Shown: one piece after another, positions 62,876 through 64,000 of the stretch | How positions within the stretch are numbered: position 1 is the first letter of the stretch | How the letters are laid out: the number at the start of each line of letters is the position of its first letter | Assembly: GCF_001482385.1 (NCBI RefSeq) | Contig: NZ_CP013612.1 | Location: 682,001 to 746,000, forward strand | DNA: 64,000 bases | Source of the DNA: Pseudoalteromonas rubra | GTDB taxonomy: Bacteria; Pseudomonadota; Gammaproteobacteria; Enterobacterales; Alteromonadaceae | Direction of reading: 5' to 3' | Notes under the pieces: model-generated | The model's database searches: none | Told to the model about the DNA's origin: nothing | What the model saw: only the letters and a program-made list of their open reading frames with translations | Position numbers and translations under genes: made by a program

Positions 62876-63396
62876 CTTTATTTTAATTCTGTATAAGAGC
62901 TGAGCACTTCATTGTGATCATCTGGATAACGTAATCAGTAGTTAGAGTGTTTTGAAAAAAATAAAAATTTATCTCAGTTCGATAAAGATCGCTTTGGTTA
63001 ACTGTGTTGGCAAGGTGTGATTTTTATAGATAGATTCAGTATAATTATTATCTTTTGATTAGATATTTACAGTAATATAAAAGTATAATCCAATACGCTT
63101 GTAGGCAAACACATACCTCTTTTTCATGTATGTAAGTGCAAACTTACTTGTGGCATTTAGTGTGAAATGTGCTCGTTCTTTACTACATTAACAACAATAA
63201 CTTGGCCTTGCATAGATGAGTTTGATCCGTACAGGATACTATTCAACTTTAGAAGTCGAACTAATGGAATCAAGCTTTTAAGTAAGTACTTGCTAATACA
63301 AGTTTGAAATAGCCACTTATCAATACACAAATTTCTCACACCGGATGACATTTCATGGTTATTAATGCCGCACATAGATAAGCAACTACTAAATAA
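62876..63396. other. Non-coding AT-rich region after tus
   Basis: About 520 bp without a supported gene. A 72-codon minus-strand frame (63157-63375) has no ribosome site and biased AT-rich composition, so it is not listed as a gene. No clear terminator follows tus. Confidence 0.45.
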
Positions 63397-63407
63397 AACA
63401 CATCACT
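63397..63407 (-). promoter_or_regulatory. Candidate Ter site 4 (array unit 1)
   Basis: AACACATCACT, the most divergent copy, at the start of the first array unit; preceded by A instead of G. It may be degenerate. Confidence 0.3.
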
Positions 63408-63550
63408 ATTGGAAACAACATACCTGTTTTCACCGCATTTACCCCTGTACGTTTCTCCTTCCTAAAAGTTACCCAAGATACAAGGGCTGTTGATCCTGCC
63501 AAAAAACCAAAATAGTGACAGTCAATCTCGCCAGGTTTCGCCACCTAAAG

Positions 63551-63561
63551 AACACATCATA
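63551..63561 (-). promoter_or_regulatory. Candidate Ter site 5 (array unit 2)
   Basis: AACACATCATA preceded by AAAG; minus strand TATGATGTGTTCTTT, as in sites 1, 2 and 6. Confidence 0.4.
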
Positions 63562-63728
63562 TAAATATGTAACAAGTACATTCTTAACGCATACCCCTGC
63601 ACCTTGCTCCCTCCTAAAAATTAGCCAAGATACGAACTGTTGGTCCTAACAGAAAAGCCAATACAGTGATGCTCATTGTCACGAGGTTCCGTCCCCTTCG
63701 CCTAGCAAGGGATATCCAGCCCACAAAG

Positions 63729-63739
63729 AACACATCATA
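63729..63739 (-). promoter_or_regulatory. Candidate Ter site 6 (array unit 3)
   Basis: AACACATCATA preceded by AAAG, 178 bp from site 5, same orientation. Confidence 0.4.
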
Positions 63740-63910
63740 GGAATAAGTAGCTAGAACAATCTTAACGCGTACCCCTCCACCTTACTCCCTCCTAGAAATT
63801 AGCCAAGGTACAGACTAGTGATCCTATCAGAAAAGTCAAAGCAGTGATGGTCAATTTCGCCGGATTCAGTCCCTTGCGGCATGGCTAAGGATATCCAGCA
63901 ACCTTTCAGG

Positions 63911-63921
63911 AACACATCATA
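63911..63921 (-). promoter_or_regulatory. Candidate Ter site 7 (array unit 4)
   Basis: AACACATCATA preceded by AGG, as in site 3, 182 bp from site 6, same orientation. Confidence 0.4.
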
Positions 63922-64000
63922 TATTTGAGTAATATAATTTTTTTCAACGCGCCCCCTACAAATTATTGATCCTGTCAAAGAACCAAAATAGTGACTGTCA

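Larger units (their letters stand above)
63397..64000. repeat. Degenerate tandem repeat array with Ter-like motif in each unit
   Basis: Units start at 63397, 63551, 63729 and 63911 (spacing 154, 178 and 182 bp), each opening with AACACATCA. Units 2 and 3 share long segments: CTTAACGC, TACCCCT, CACCTT, CTCCCTCCTA, AAATTAGCCAAG, AGTGATG, GGATATCCAGC. Unit 1 lacks part of the 3' portion and unit 4 skips the CTCCCTCC block. The array leaves the window on the right, so its full length is unknown. No coding frame runs through it. Confidence 0.8.

Noticed and set aside
63157..63375. 72-codon minus-strand open frame
   Set aside because: No ribosome site, no motif, lies in repeat-rich non-coding DNA.
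63397..64000. CRISPR array
   Set aside because: Units are 150-180 bp, degenerate throughout, without short constant repeats separated by unique spacers, and no cas genes are near.

Overview
The window looks like the replication-terminus region of a marine gammaproteobacterial chromosome, most likely Pseudoalteromonas or a close Alteromonadales relative. This rests on recognisable protein families and gene neighbourhoods read by eye (a chitinase-LPMO-chitinase cluster, a TonB2-type module with DUF3450 and TPR partners, TonB-dependent receptors, the ydiJ/ppsA/ppsR group, a Tus homologue); no database search was possible.

Layout. 0.4-7.5 kb: extracellular chitin degradation, with two GH18 chitinases around an AA10 lytic polysaccharide monooxygenase, all carrying CBM5/12 modules. 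7.7-10.1 kb: a tight three-gene unit ending in anmK (cell-wall amino-sugar recycling). 10-18 kb: Na/phosphate symporter, a 7TMR-DISM sensor kinase, a DUF885 lipoprotein, YcgN, and a metallo-beta-lactamase-fold lipoprotein. 18.1-25.0 kb: a mannose/mannoside unit: secreted GH92 alpha-mannosidase, FucP-like importer, AGE-family sugar isomerase and PfkB sugar kinase, tied together by two copies of one palindromic operator (TTGGAACGGTCCAA). 25.2-27.1 kb: a chemoreceptor. 27.3-37.0 kb: a complete TonB2-type energy module (DUF3450, TtpC-like ExbB, ExbB, ExbD, TonB, TPR), then a beta-helix-like surface lipoprotein and its own TonB-dependent receptor. 37.6-38.7 kb: asd, with a MetJ operator in its promoter.

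38.97-41.03 kb: a small accessory element with three or four small ORFs, flanked by dif-like direct repeats whose right copy carries an exact E. coli XerD arm (TTATGTTAAAT); it may be an Xer-exploiting element or phage remnant. Next come a KAP-family P-loop NTPase, two large secreted proteases (M43 metalloprotease, S8 subtilase), a DUF417 membrane protein and an orphan tyrosine recombinase. 52.2-60.4 kb: ydiJ, a PGPGW-like membrane protein, ppsA, ppsR and a class II DAHP synthase, a group whose E. coli counterparts also lie in the terminus half of the chromosome.

60.4-64.0 kb: mostly non-coding and AT-rich, holding a gene for the replication-terminator protein Tus. Around it (52-64 kb) I find seven copies, all in one orientation, of an 11-bp motif AACACATCATA. 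Its complement TATGATGTGTT shares the TATGnTGT core of E. coli Ter sites. Four copies lie in a degenerate tandem array of about 150-180 bp units running off the right end. Tus, a dif-like site and candidate Ter sites with a non-enterobacterial consensus form the most interesting system here: a possible Alteromonadales replication fork trap.
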